A stretch of DNA of 64,000 bases, from positions 62,001 to 126,000 of the forward strand of contig NZ_JBHUIT010000034.1 in assembly GCF_042683045.1 (NCBI RefSeq), in the 5' to 3' direction. Under the pieces are notes generated by a model. It was not told where the DNA came from. It saw only the letters and a list, made by a program, of their open reading frames with translations, and did not search any database. Made by a program: the position numbers and the translations under genes. Positions 24,879 through 35,255 of the stretch are shown in pieces (the stretch's first letter is position 1; the number at the start of each line of letters is the position of its first letter). This DNA is from Luteolibacter algae. GTDB taxonomy: Bacteria; Verrucomicrobiota; Verrucomicrobiia; Verrucomicrobiales; Akkermansiaceae.

Positions 24879-27800
24879 ATGAGTTTTTCGGGGAATTGGA
24901 ATTATCCGGCGGAGCTGCCGGTCGTGGAGCGCCGCGAGGAAATCGTGAACGCGATCCGCGATAATCAGGTAGTGGTTGTCGTCAGTGATACTGGTTCCGG
25001 AAAAACCACCCAGCTTCCTAAAATGGTGGATGAAGCGCTCGGGCTCGATGCGGCCGCCAATAAAACCGCTTCGAAAAAATGCAAGCTCATCGGCTGCACC
25101 CAGCCGCGCCGTATCGCCGCCGTGAGTGTGGCGAAGCGTGTCGCCGAGGAGTTGAAAACGGAGCTGGGCGATTACGTGGGGTATCAAGTCCGCTTCGACG
25201 ATCGCACCAGCCGTGAGACACGCATCAAGTTTATGACGGATGGGATTCTGCTTGCGGAAACCCAGGGAGACCGGGGCCTGGGGCGCTATTCCGCATTGAT
25301 CCTGGATGAGGCTCATGAGCGCTCGCTGAATATCGATTTCCTGCTCGGCTACCTCAAGCGTCTGCTGGAAAAGCGAAAGGATCTCAAGCTGATCATTTCC
25401 TCGGCAACCCTGGATGCGGGAAGTTTCGCGACATTTTTCAGCGGCGAAAATCCCGATGGCTCACCAGCCTCGCAGGTTCCGGTGATCGAGGCTCCCGGGC
25501 GGATGTTTCCGGTGACGGAGCTCTTCCTGCCAGGCAAGGATGATGAGGAAATGGCTTCCCACATCGCCCGTGGCGTGGATCAGCTCTCGGAGATCGATCC
25601 CCTAGGTGACGTGCTCGTCTTCCTTCCAGGGGAACGTGAAATCCGCGAGGCAGCCGATATGCTGGAGGGCAGGAATTATCGGAATACGGAGGTCCTGCCG
25701 CTCTTCGCAAGGCTCGGAATGGGCGATCAGCAGCGCGTTTTCCAGCCCGGGAAAAAACGGCGCCTGGTTCTTGCAACCAATGTCGCGGAGACCTCGCTGA
25801 CGATTCCGAGGATCGCCTGCGTGGTCGATACCGGAGTGGCACGGGTCAGCCGCTGGAGCCCCGGACGCGGCGTGCAGAGATTGCAGGTGGAGCCCGTCAG
25901 TCAAGCCAGCGCGCGCCAGCGGAAAGGCCGTTGCGGCCGTGTCCGGGAGGGCATTTGCCTGCGTCTTTACGAGGAGGAGGATCTACTGGATAGACCGGAA
26001 TTCACCGAGCCGGAGATCCGCCGCAGCTCTCTTGCGGGCGTGATTCTGCGCATGAAGGCTCTGGGGCTTCCCGAAATTTCCGAGTTTCCTTTTCTCGATC
26101 CGCCAAATCCCAAAGCTGTCGCCGAAGGCTACAGGACGCTGCGTGAAGTCGGCGCACTGGATAAGGAGAAAAATCTTACGGAAATCGGCCAGGAGCTCGG
26201 GCGCCTGCCGGTCGATCCACGGATGGGCCGCATGTTGATCGAGGCGGATTACGAGAAATGCCTTCAGGAAGTGCTGATCATCGTCGCCGGTCTGGAAACG
26301 AGTGATCCACGTGAGCGCCCTGCGGAGAAAAAGCGTGAGGCGGATGCCGCGCACGCGAAGTGGCAGGATCCTGAAAGCGATTTCATTGCCATGCTGAATC
26401 TCTGGAAAGACGTTGCGGAATTCTATGACGGCAGGCGGTGGCGCTGGAACCAGCTGAGAAAATTCTGCGGGAAAAATTTCCTCAATGCGAAACGGGTGAC
26501 GGAGTGGGGAAATGTTATCGAAGAGCTTGGCGACCTCCTGGGCAGCAGATTCAAGCTAACGGCCTTTGCGAAAAACGAGAGCTTTGACTACGCGGCCATT
26601 CATCGCTCGCTGCTTGCGGGAGCACCGCGCCAGTTCGGGCTTTGGGATAAGGAAAACAAAGCCTATCGCAGCGCTGCGGGTGGCTTTTTTGCCGTTTTTC
26701 CAGGCTCGGGGCTTTTCGGGCAGAAGAAGCGCGCCGAATGGGTGATGGGGCTGGAGCTGGTTGAGACCTCCCGTCTATGGGCGCGGCGGGCTGCCGTGAT
26801 CGAGCCCGGATGGCTGGAAGTTGTGGCTCCGCATCTCTGTCGCTGCCGGTATGGCGAGGCGCATTGGGACGAAAAACAAGGTGCGGTCTATGGCAAGGAA
26901 ACCGTCGTTTGTGGTGGCTTGCACATCGTCGAGGGGCGGCGCGTGCATTATGGCAGGGTCGATAAAAAGGCGGCCAATGAGGTCTTTCTCCGCGAGGGGC
27001 TACTCGCCAACGGGCTGCGCAGAAAGCCGAAGTTTCTGGAGCACATGGAGGCACTCCGCGAGGAAATCACAGGGCTGGAAGACAAACTCCGCCGCCCGGG
27101 AATGCTGTGGAGTGATGATGCGGTGGTGCGCTTTTTCAGCCAGCGGATCCCGGTGGAGATCTCCACTGCCGCGGGCTTTCTCAAATGGCTAAAAAACCAC
27201 GAGGAAACGCTCTTCATGGGTATGGCGGATGTCGTCTGGGAGGATCTGCACAATTTGGAGTTTTTCCCGGATGTATTGCATCACGCGGGAGAGGATTACA
27301 CGGTCTACTACCACTGTGCGCCCGGAGAGCGAGACGATGGTGTGACGCTCGGCGTGCATGTCGACCAGCTACCGGGCATGCCGGAATGGCTGCCGGGCTG
27401 GGGAGTGGATGGGAACCTCGAGGAGCGTGTGGAGCTATTGGTCCGCGCTCTGCCAAAGGATTATCGCCGCCTCTGCCAGCCGATCGGTGAGCTGGCCCGC
27501 AGCTTTGCGGATCTGTGGATGGGCGCGCCCAAGGAGCAAGCCCTGGAGCCCACACTCGCCGCGCACATCAGGGAGCGGAATGGCGCGGTGATCCCTCTCG
27601 GCGAGTTCAATCACGAGCGTCTCCCGGAGGAACTGATCACGAAAATCTGGGTCTGCGATGATGAAGGTGCGGAGCTTGCGATGGGCACGGATGTCGCGGA
27701 GCTGAAGCTGCAGCTTGCCGATAGGATGCGGGCCCGCTTCGAGGCCGCGGCCACGGCCGATGTGGAGCGGCGCGGGATGAGCTCCTGGGACGGTGAGGCT

Positions 27801-28595
27801 CTGCCGGAGGAAGTGATGACCGCCGGTGGCCCGGCCTTCCCGGCTTTGGTCGATGAAGGTGGCACGGTAGGGGTGCGGGCTTTCACGGACTATCATGAAG
27901 CTAAGGAATCCCACCGCCAGGGCGGTGCCAGATTATTATGTATTGCTGCTCAGCGGGAGGTGGAATATTTAAATAAAAAGTTTCCCTTGGGACTCTTGGC
28001 GAAGGTGGAAATGGGACGCCTCGGTGTTGGCGGGACTTCTCTGGAAGATCTCATCCTATTGGCTGCCGAGGGTGTCGCGGGAGGCGACTTTCCACGTAGC
28101 CCGGCGGAGTTTCAAAAACTCAATGAGAAGGTGAAGGGAAAGTGGTATGAAGCCGCCACGAAGATCGGCAACGCGCTGGACGAAATCGTGGAGGAAGCCC
28201 GCGAAATCCGCGGGTGGATCGATGCGAATATCAAGGACAGAAACTTCGGGGAAATCGCACAGGATCTCGATGAGCAGCTCAGCTGGCTGCTGCGCGGCCG
28301 CTTCGCATGGCGGGCTGGCTACGGCCATTTCCTGGATTACCCTCGGCGCTTCCGTGCCATCCGCTCCCGCTTGAAGCGGCTCAACTCGCTGCCATTGGTG
28401 AAGGATCTGGAAAAGATGGATCAGTTACGCGTTCACTGGGTCGGCTGGTATGATCGCTGGCAGGGGAATCCGGACGATGCCGCACTCTGGGAACCTGGCT
28501 GGCTGCTGGAGGAATGGCGCGTGAGCCTCTTCGCGCCAGATGTGGAAGTGAAGGCGAAAGTCTCCGAGAAACGCATCGAAAAAGCTCTCGGCTAA
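24879..28595 (+). CDS. hrpA: ATP-dependent RNA helicase HrpA
   Basis: 1,238 residues, full length for HrpA. DEAH-box helicase core: Walker A VSDTGSGKTTQLPK (about residues 36-49), DEAH in LILDEAHERSLNIDF, motif III SSATLDAGSF, motif V VLATNVAETSLTIP, motif VI QRKGRCGRVREG. HA2 and OB domains follow, then the long DUF3418 C-terminal region (from about residue 640) special to HrpA. E. coli HrpA resolves stalled ribosomes by unwinding mRNA. The N-terminal ~90 residues of E. coli HrpA are shorter here. Convergent with the next gene; only 21 bases between stops and no terminator seen. Confidence 0.96.
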   Translation: MSFSGNWNYPAELPVVERREEIVNAIRDNQVVVVVSDTGSGKTTQLPKMVDEALGLDAAANKTASKKCKLIGCTQPRRIAAVSVAKRVAEELKTELGDYVGYQVRFDDRTSRETRIKFMTDGILLAETQGDRGLGRYSALILDEAHERSLNIDFLLGYLKRLLEKRKDLKLIISSATLDAGSFATFFSGENPDGSPASQVPVIEAPGRMFPVTELFLPGKDDEEMASHIARGVDQLSEIDPLGDVLVFLPGEREIREAADMLEGRNYRNTEVLPLFARLGMGDQQRVFQPGKKRRLVLATNVAETSLTIPRIACVVDTGVARVSRWSPGRGVQRLQVEPVSQASARQRKGRCGRVREGICLRLYEEEDLLDRPEFTEPEIRRSSLAGVILRMKALGLPEISEFPFLDPPNPKAVAEGYRTLREVGALDKEKNLTEIGQELGRLPVDPRMGRMLIEADYEKCLQEVLIIVAGLETSDPRERPAEKKREADAAHAKWQDPESDFIAMLNLWKDVAEFYDGRRWRWNQLRKFCGKNFLNAKRVTEWGNVIEELGDLLGSRFKLTAFAKNESFDYAAIHRSLLAGAPRQFGLWDKENKAYRSAAGGFFAVFPGSGLFGQKKRAEWVMGLELVETSRLWARRAAVIEPGWLEVVAPHLCRCRYGEAHWDEKQGAVYGKETVVCGGLHIVEGRRVHYGRVDKKAANEVFLREGLLANGLRRKPKFLEHMEALREEITGLEDKLRRPGMLWSDDAVVRFFSQRIPVEISTAAGFLKWLKNHEETLFMGMADVVWEDLHNLEFFPDVLHHAGEDYTVYYHCAPGERDDGVTLGVHVDQLPGMPEWLPGWGVDGNLEERVELLVRALPKDYRRLCQPIGELARSFADLWMGAPKEQALEPTLAAHIRERNGAVIPLGEFNHERLPEELITKIWVCDDEGAELAMGTDVAELKLQLADRMRARFEAAATADVERRGMSSWDGEALPEEVMTAGGPAFPALVDEGGTVGVRAFTDYHEAKESHRQGGARLLCIAAQREVEYLNKKFPLGLLAKVEMGRLGVGGTSLEDLILLAAEGVAGGDFPRSPAEFQKLNEKVKGKWYEAATKIGNALDEIVEEAREIRGWIDANIKDRNFGEIAQDLDEQLSWLLRGRFAWRAGYGHFLDYPRRFRAIRSRLKRLNSLPLVKDLEKMDQLRVHWVGWYDRWQGNPDDAALWEPGWLLEEWRVSLFAPDVEVKAKVSEKRIEKALG

Positions 28596-28616
28596 GCCCA
28601 CGTTGGCTGCGCTGTA

Positions 28617-29462
28617 TTACCCACGCCCCCCAACTTCCGGATAACCCTCTGGAGCGATAAAATACGGCATCTCACCCTTGTTCACGCGCAGCATCACGCA
28701 ACGCTCGAGAGCTGCCCGCCGGTCCCACCTTTCCAGTGGAATGCCTGCCAAAAGCTTTCCGGGCACCGGCCAGAGCTGCTTTGGGATCACCTCGAAAAGC
28801 GTCCCCTCCGGGAAAAAATCCCTGCACTCATTGTATCTCAGCCACAGCCCGCGCCTTGCCCGGGGATGAATGAAATCCGGTTCCGCGCGCTGCTTTGCAT
28901 GCACGTGATCGAACAAGCATCCGTAAACCAGCTGCCGGGTGGCAATCGGCTCTTCCCGATAAATCTCCGGCAAAAGCTCCCGATATTTTCCTGCCAGGAT
29001 CAACTGATGTGTGCGCATCCGTTCCAGTTTTTTATAGTAATTGTCACGGGCATCCGGCCCCGGTAACTCGATGCCATCCACCGTTTCCACCGCCAGATAA
29101 AACTTGATCGCCAGTTCCAGATGCACCAGCGCACCGCCATCCCGCGACTGTGGGCCTCGTAGCAGAAAATCCATCTCTCCCAGCGTCGCGCCAGCCGTCC
29201 TGCGGATCTGCAGGCTCCGCTCCAGGAGCTCATATGCGGGACATACCGTAATCATCTCTGCCAGTGCATCCTCATACAGATGTCCCAGCTTCTGCTGCAA
29301 GTTCAGCTCCGGAACTTCCTCCGGGAACACAAAATCCCCATACGGAAACATCCCCGCCTCCGGCAAATCTCCGATCAACAACGGCCCCTCCACCAAACTC
29401 CGGAACAACGCATTCGAGATGATTTTTGAGGAAACGGGCATTTGTTCCACTTCTGGCCTCAT
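28617..29462 (-). CDS. DUF1853 family protein
   Basis: 281 residues. LVEGPLLIGDLPE near the N-terminus, then GHLYEDALAEMI, QIRRTAGATLGEMDFLLRG (a Gly..lGElDfl pattern reminiscent of PD-(D/E)XK nuclease-like folds) and VHLELAIKFYLAVE with E/K in the next strand, then ARRGLWLRYNE and LFEVIPKQLW. This combination is the DUF1853 family, small proteins of unknown biochemical role. The G.xDfl...xE.xxK order is what a restriction-like nuclease core would show, but activity is not established. Upstream is a 288-bp AT-rich gap before the restriction island, with no gene seen. Confidence 0.8.
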   Translation of the reverse strand: MRPEVEQMPVSSKIISNALFRSLVEGPLLIGDLPEAGMFPYGDFVFPEEVPELNLQQKLGHLYEDALAEMITVCPAYELLERSLQIRRTAGATLGEMDFLLRGPQSRDGGALVHLELAIKFYLAVETVDGIELPGPDARDNYYKKLERMRTHQLILAGKYRELLPEIYREEPIATRQLVYGCLFDHVHAKQRAEPDFIHPRARRGLWLRYNECRDFFPEGTLFEVIPKQLWPVPGKLLAGIPLERWDRRAALERCVMLRVNKGEMPYFIAPEGYPEVGGRG

Positions 29463-29750
29463 AAATTCCCACCGTGCTGTAAAAAAGACCTGACAACAAC
29501 GTATTTTCTTTGTTCCAGATCCGCGATACTCCCGATTTGCAGGAGAAGAACGATGTTATGGGGTGTTACAAAGCAAAGATTGATATAAAAGAATCGTTCC
29601 AGGCTGGTATCTGAGATAGGCGTTGCAATCGAGGAAAGTTGCAGTTGGTTCATAATCAGAAAGTTTGGTGGTTTATATCAATAATAGGTTTGATAATGTG
29701 CGTTTTCGGCTTTTCCCGGGTAAACTTCCAGTTAATCTCCAGCCCAACAC

Positions 29751-31603
29751 ATGCATTGGACAGAACCCGCCACCGCCGACGACTCCCACGCCGCCCTTGA
29801 GAAGAAACTCTGGGATGCCGCGAACATGCTCTGGGCAGGGGCGGATCTGAAACCTTCCGAATACTCGCCCACCGTGCTCGGGCTCATCTTCCTGCGCTAT
29901 GCGGATGTGCGATTTGCTGATGTTGAAAAGGAGCTGGGTAGGGATGGCTCGCCGAGCCGTCCGTCTTCCCGCCGCAAGATCAGCGCCACCGATTACCATG
30001 CCGCCGGGGTCATCTACCTGCCGGAAAACGCCCGCTTCGCGGATCTCCTGAGCCTGCCGGAGGGAGCGAACACCGGCCAAGCCATCAATGACGCCATGCG
30101 CGCCATCGAGAAGGAGAACCCGGATCTGGCCGATGTGCTGCCCAAGACCTACCACATCCTCGACAGCCTCACGCTCGCGGAGCTGCTGAAAGTCATGGCC
30201 TCCGTCCCCATGGACAAGGGCGGGGATACCTTCGGCCTCATCTACGAATACTTCCTCGGGAAATTTGCCATGACGGAGGGGCAGAAGGGCGGGGAGTTCT
30301 ACACGCCCACCTCCATCGTCAAGCTCATCGTCGAGATCCTGGAACCTTACCACGGGCGCATCCTCGATCCCGCCTGCGGCTCCGGCGGCATGTTCATTCA
30401 GTCCGCTCGATTCGTAGAAGCTCATCGAGCGAACAGAACCCTCACCCCCGGCCCCTCTCCCAGAGATAGAGGGGAGAAATATACGGGTGATCCTACGACT
30501 GAGATTTCCGTCCACGGCCAGGACCAATGGGCGTGGGGCGCCCATTTGAGACGTGCGCAGCGCGCCCGCAGGGTGAGGCAGCGGCGGAAGCTGCCGAATC
30601 AACGGGTCACGGATACCTCGCGGCTCGCGCGGCTGAACCTCGCCGTCCACGGGCTGAACGGGGACATCAAGCAGGGGAATACCTACTACGAGGATCTCCA
30701 GGACTCCGTCGGTCGCTTCGATTTCGTCATGGCGAACCCACCGTTCAATGTCAGCAAGATCGATAAGGAAAGGCTCTCCGGCGATCCGCGCTACCCCTTC
30801 GGCATCCCGCGCACGGACAATGGGAACTACCTCTGGATCCAGCACTTCCACTCCGCGCTGAACCGCACCGGGCGCGCCGGATTCGTCATGGCAAACTCCG
30901 CCGCAGATGCCCGCGCCTCCGAACAGGAGATACGGGAAAAGATCATCCGCGCCGGGGATGTGGATGTCATGGTCGCCATCGGGCCGAACTTCTTCTTCAC
31001 GGTAACGCTGCCGTGCACGCTGTGGTTTTTTGACAAGGGCAAGGCAGCGTTACCGCCCTCACCCCCAGCCCCTCTCCCAGGGGGCGAGGGGAGTAAGAAA
31101 AAGTCCAAAAGTTTCTCTCCCTCTGAGAGAGGCGGCGGTGAGGGTTTGGCGGAATACGACTACAAAAATCACGTCGGTGCCCGCTACCGCGACACGGTCC
31201 TCTTCATCGACGCGCGGCACATCTACCGCCAACTGGACCGCGCCCACCGGGATTTCACGCCCGCCCAGCTCGAGTTCCTCGCGAACCTCGTCCGCTACTA
31301 TCGCGGCGAGGATCTGGAGTTCGCCCACGGCTCCGGCGAGAAATGGGAGGAAGTCTTCGGTGATGCAGCTGGCTACACCGATGTTCCGGGGCTGTGCAAA
31401 GCGGCGACCCTCGCCGAAATCGAAGCCCAGGGATGGTCGCTCAATCCCGGCCGCTACGTCGGCGTCGCCAAGGGCGGGGATCTCAGCGACGAGGATTTCA
31501 AGGAACAGCTCGAAGCGCTCAACGAAGAGCTTGAAGTCCTGAATGCCGAGGCGCGGGAGCTTGAGGAGAGGATTGCGGAAAACGTCATGGAAATTTTGGA
31601 AGC

Positions 31604-31607
<4 letters not shown>
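29751..31607 (+). CDS. hsdM: Type I restriction-modification methyltransferase subunit
   Basis: 618 residues. Adds N6-methyladenine to the site set by HsdS and forms the restriction complex with HsdR. N-terminal HsdM_N (about 10-150), SAM motif I DPACGSGGMFIQSARF (about 206-221) and catalytic motif IV VMANPPFNVSKID are intact, so it is likely active. Compared with the family pattern three stretches are extra: ~15 residues of LTPGPSPRDRGE-type (about 230-244), ~27 Arg-rich residues (about 259-285), and ~35-45 residues around 435-467 (PPSPPAPLPGGEGS...). All correspond to palindromic DNA inserts that keep the frame. Its stop overlaps hsdS by ATGA. No promoter assigned in the 288-bp gap before it. 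Confidence 0.93.
30438..30480 (+). repeat. REP-like palindromic repeat, single copy, inside hsdM
   Basis: Starts with CCCTCACC (30439-30446), continues into a GC-rich block, and ends in a hairpin CCCCTCT (30452-30458)/AGAGGGG (30468-30474). It matches the outer repeats of the hsdR insert (36940 on, and the reverse of 37414). Translated as TLTPGPSPRDRGEKY. The 8-bp dyad just upstream (30404-30411 with 30424-30431) lies in conserved hsdM codons (SARFVEAHR) and is probably host sequence. Confidence 0.7.
30524..30604 (+). repeat. Second, different structured insert in hsdM
   Basis: About 80 bases without counterpart in the HsdM family, between the HGQDQ and VTDTSRLARLNLAVHG segments that should be nearly adjacent. 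Contains hairpins TGGGCG/CGCCCA (30528-30533, 30539-30544) and GGCAGC/GCTGCC (30577-30582, 30590-30595). Translated as an Arg-rich stretch (HLRRAQRARRVRQRRKLPN). Sequence unlike the CCCTCACC family. Confidence 0.5.
31056..31144. repeat. Inverted pair of REP-like repeats inside hsdM
   Basis: 89 bp bounded by CCCTCACC (31056-31063) and its inverse GGTGAGGG (31137-31144). Each end carries a CTCTCCC-type hairpin; a ~17-bp A-rich spacer separates them. Same topology as the hsdR insert but with no gene inside, so it looks like an internally deleted derivative. Translated in frame as a Pro/Gly/Ser-rich insert. Confidence 0.65.
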
Positions 31608-32860
<1,253 letters not shown>

Positions 32861-32863
32861 CCC

Positions 32864-34024
32864 ATGTATCAGATCGACAAGACGAGCAATTCCATCACCG
32901 CGCTTTCCGCGAAAGGCTTTGGTGCGTTGGGATTCAGCGAGCGGGCGCACTTGCAGGAGTGGATCGCGAAGTGCCCGGAATGCCTCGGCGAGGAGTTGCT
33001 GATCATCGCCAAGGAGTTTGATGGCTTTGATGAGACGAAGGAGCGGCTGGATCTGCTGGCGCTGGACAAGCAGGGCGGGCTGGTGCTCATCGAGAACAAG
33101 CTGGACGACTCCGGACGGAATGTTGTCTGGCAATCGCTCAAATACGCGTCCTACTGCTCCTCGCTCTCGAAATCCCAGATCGTGGAGATCTACCAGAATT
33201 TTCTGCTGAAGAATGGCGGCGGGGATGCACGGGAGAAGATCGGGGAGTTCCTGGACAAGGAAGAAGATTTCGAGAGCCTGATCCTGAATCCCGGCATACA
33301 CCAGCGGGTGATCATGGTGGCGGCGAACTTCCGCAAAGAGGTGACCTCCACCGTGCTTTGGCTGCTGCAGCACGGGATCCGCCTCCAGTGCATCCGCGCG
33401 ACCGCATTCGACAACGGCGGCCAGATTTTCCTGAACATGGAGCAGATCATCCCGACCCCGGAGGCGGAGGACTTCATGATCGGCGTGGCGGAGAAGGTGA
33501 AGGAAGAGCAGAGCACCGTACAGTCGCAGGTTCATCGGCAATCCCGTAGGCTGGACTTCTGGGCGGATACCTTGGCGGCATTCGAGAAGAGAGGGGTTTC
33601 GGTGTTCCGCAATGTGAACCCTGGCAAGGATAGCTTCCTCAATACCTCATCAGGATACAGGGACGTGCGCTATACGCTGATCTTCGGGGTAAAGGAGGTG
33701 CGCGTGGAGCTGAATATCGTGCGCGAAAACCAAGCGGAGAACAAGGCGATCTACGACCAGTTGTCCAGGCACAAGGATGAGATCGAAGCCGTCTTCGGCG
33801 GGAAGTTCGACTGGAAGCGGCTGAATGACATCAAGGCGAGCCGCATCAGTTACGCGAAGGGATTCGATGGCAGGGACAAAGAGAACTGGCCGGAGATGAT
33901 CGCCTGGCTGGCGGAGCATATCCAGAAGCTCGAAAAGGCGTTTTCCCCGTGGGTTCCCAAGATGGCGGGGTGGGTGAGGGATGCGGAGACCAATAGTGGT
34001 GGGGAGTTTCAGCAGGACACGTAA
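32864..34024 (+). CDS. DUF4268 domain protein, nuclease-like
   Basis: 386 residues. The N-terminal half carries a PD-(D/E)XK-like core: RLDLLALDKQGGLVLIENKLDDSGRNVVWQSLKYASYC, with Asp in LDLLALD and the E.K pair in IENK. The C-terminal ~150 residues are DUF4268 (RLDFWADTLAAFEKRG...SGYRDVRYTLIFGVKEVRVELNIVR...WMKAS-type end). Such proteins are usually found with restriction systems and are thought to be DNA-acting, but no activity is established for them. It sits inside the hsd operon, 4 bases after hsdS, and its stop touches the nested operator of the toxin-antitoxin pair. Confidence 0.85.
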   Translation: MYQIDKTSNSITALSAKGFGALGFSERAHLQEWIAKCPECLGEELLIIAKEFDGFDETKERLDLLALDKQGGLVLIENKLDDSGRNVVWQSLKYASYCSSLSKSQIVEIYQNFLLKNGGGDAREKIGEFLDKEEDFESLILNPGIHQRVIMVAANFRKEVTSTVLWLLQHGIRLQCIRATAFDNGGQIFLNMEQIIPTPEAEDFMIGVAEKVKEEQSTVQSQVHRQSRRLDFWADTLAAFEKRGVSVFRNVNPGKDSFLNTSSGYRDVRYTLIFGVKEVRVELNIVRENQAENKAIYDQLSRHKDEIEAVFGGKFDWKRLNDIKASRISYAKGFDGRDKENWPEMIAWLAEHIQKLEKAFSPWVPKMAGWVRDAETNSGGEFQQDT

Positions 34025-34078
34025 TTTCACAATTTAGGCTAGTTTCACCAATTGGTGAAATCGGTGTTTTTAGTGAAA
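34025..34078. promoter_or_regulatory. Nested palindromic operator before the AbiE-like pair
   Basis: An 18-bp perfect palindrome TTTCACCAATTGGTGAAA (34043-34060) is flanked by an outer half-site TTTCAC (34025-34030) and its inverse GTGAAA (34073-34078). All four half-sites share one centre, and the inner and outer half-sites are spaced exactly 18 bases on both sides. It begins directly after the DUF4268 stop and precedes the winged-helix antitoxin gene, as expected for autoregulation by AbiEi-type antitoxins. Confidence 0.65.
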
Positions 34079-34121
34079 AAGGATCTTGCTGGGTAGGGAT
34101 GGCTTGGGTAGTATCCGGCGT

Positions 34122-35255
34122 ATGGTGAGATCACTGCCAAACCCTTCGGCGCTTCGGAAAGAGGTGCTGGAAACGATGCAGAGAACCCTTGGAAGGGCGG
34201 GTGAGGTCTTGCCGCACCAATGGGTTGGTCGGGAAAGCGGGCAGCCATCTGATCCAAATTACCATTTGGGCTTCAATTTGCGTGTGGAGAAGGGATCTCC
34301 GGCGGCTCGGGGTAAGGTGTGGCAAATACGTGCGATCATCAAATCTGCGGTTTATCCACATGAGGCGCGGCAGGCGATCTGGAGCCTGAGACGGAATCCG
34401 GCGCAGGATGAAAACGGAGTCCCGATCTATCCGTTGCTGGTTGCCCCCCATATTTCCGAATCGGTGGCAAGGATCTGCGAGGAGAATGAAGTCGGTTGGC
34501 TGGATCTGGCGGGAAATTGCAATCTGGAGTTCGGCGGGCTGTGGTTTCATGTGGAGAAGGAGGCGCGGGTATATCAGGAGGCGAGGGTTCTGAAATCGAT
34601 CTTCACGCCCAAAGCTTCGCGGCTACTGAGGGTGTTGCTTAAAGGGCCGCTGCGTCCGTGGAAGGTGGAGCAGTTGGCGGAGATCGCAGGAGTGAGCCTG
34701 GGGCTGGTGAGCAAGGTTCGGAAGGTTTTGCTGGATCAGGAGCTAGCGCAGGACGGGCCGGAGGGGATACGGATCACGGAAGCGGGGAAGCTCCTCACGG
34801 ATTGGCTGCGGAAGGATGATTTTTCCAAACGGACTTCGGTGCGGGAGTATTCCACGCTGGTATCGGGGGAGGAGCTTGCGGATCGGCTGATCCGATATGG
34901 TGCGGCCCATTCGGAAGAGCCGCTTTTCACCCTGAATTATGCGGCGTGGCTGCGTGCTCCCCACAATGTGCCGACGGTTGTTTCCGCCTACGTGAAGCGC
35001 TTTCCCGATGATGATGAGATCGGATACGAGCTGAAAGCCCGCCCGGTGCAACGCGGTGCCGGCAATCTGCGGCTGCTGGTGCATGAGGATCACCATGCCC
35101 TGACCATCGACAGCCAGCGCGTGAAAGAGGGGCGGCGGGCGGTGCTTGTCTCGGACGTGCAGCTTTATCTGGATCTGCATCAGGCGGAGCCAAACGGAGC
35201 CGAGCAGGCGGAAGTCTTGCGGAAGCTGGATGATTTTTCAGGAGGGTGGACATGA
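34122..35255 (+). CDS. AbiEi-like winged-helix antitoxin/regulator of a type IV toxin-antitoxin pair
   Basis: 377 residues from the ATG at 34122 (a TTG at 34086 is an alternative). Middle region: LVAPHISESVARICEENEVGWLDLAGNCNL, a stretch typical of large AbiEi/type IV antitoxin relatives. Next a winged helix (KASRLLRVLLKGPLRPWKVEQLAEIAGVSLGLVSKVRKVL, about 165-205) should bind the operator. The C-terminus (ELADRLIRYGA...FTLNYAAWLRAPHNVPTVVSAYV) resembles the long AbiEi form. Overlaps the nucleotidyltransferase gene by ATGA, the usual antitoxin-toxin arrangement, and follows a strong palindromic operator. Assignment is by pattern and context. Confidence 0.75.
   Translation: MVRSLPNPSALRKEVLETMQRTLGRAGEVLPHQWVGRESGQPSDPNYHLGFNLRVEKGSPAARGKVWQIRAIIKSAVYPHEARQAIWSLRRNPAQDENGVPIYPLLVAPHISESVARICEENEVGWLDLAGNCNLEFGGLWFHVEKEARVYQEARVLKSIFTPKASRLLRVLLKGPLRPWKVEQLAEIAGVSLGLVSKVRKVLLDQELAQDGPEGIRITEAGKLLTDWLRKDDFSKRTSVREYSTLVSGEELADRLIRYGAAHSEEPLFTLNYAAWLRAPHNVPTVVSAYVKRFPDDDEIGYELKARPVQRGAGNLRLLVHEDHHALTIDSQRVKEGRRAVLVSDVQLYLDLHQAEPNGAEQAEVLRKLDDFSGGWT

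Noticed and set aside
24387..25316. Minus-strand 309-codon frame opposite DUF3307 and hrpA
   Set aside because: No recognisable domain, and it overlaps two well-supported genes.
29463..29750. Possible small gene (64 codons, minus) in the gap before hsdM
   Set aside because: No ribosome-binding site, no recognisable features, and it overlaps the DUF1853 start; most likely promoter DNA.
30404..30431. 8-bp dyad next to the hsdM repeat as part of the element
   Set aside because: It encodes SARFVEAHR, a conserved HsdM segment, so it is probably host sequence.
29673..30851. Long minus-strand open frame (392 codons) opposite hsdM
   Set aside because: It is a mirror of the hsdM coding frame in GC-rich sequence; the plus-strand protein has clear methyltransferase motifs and the minus-strand one has none.
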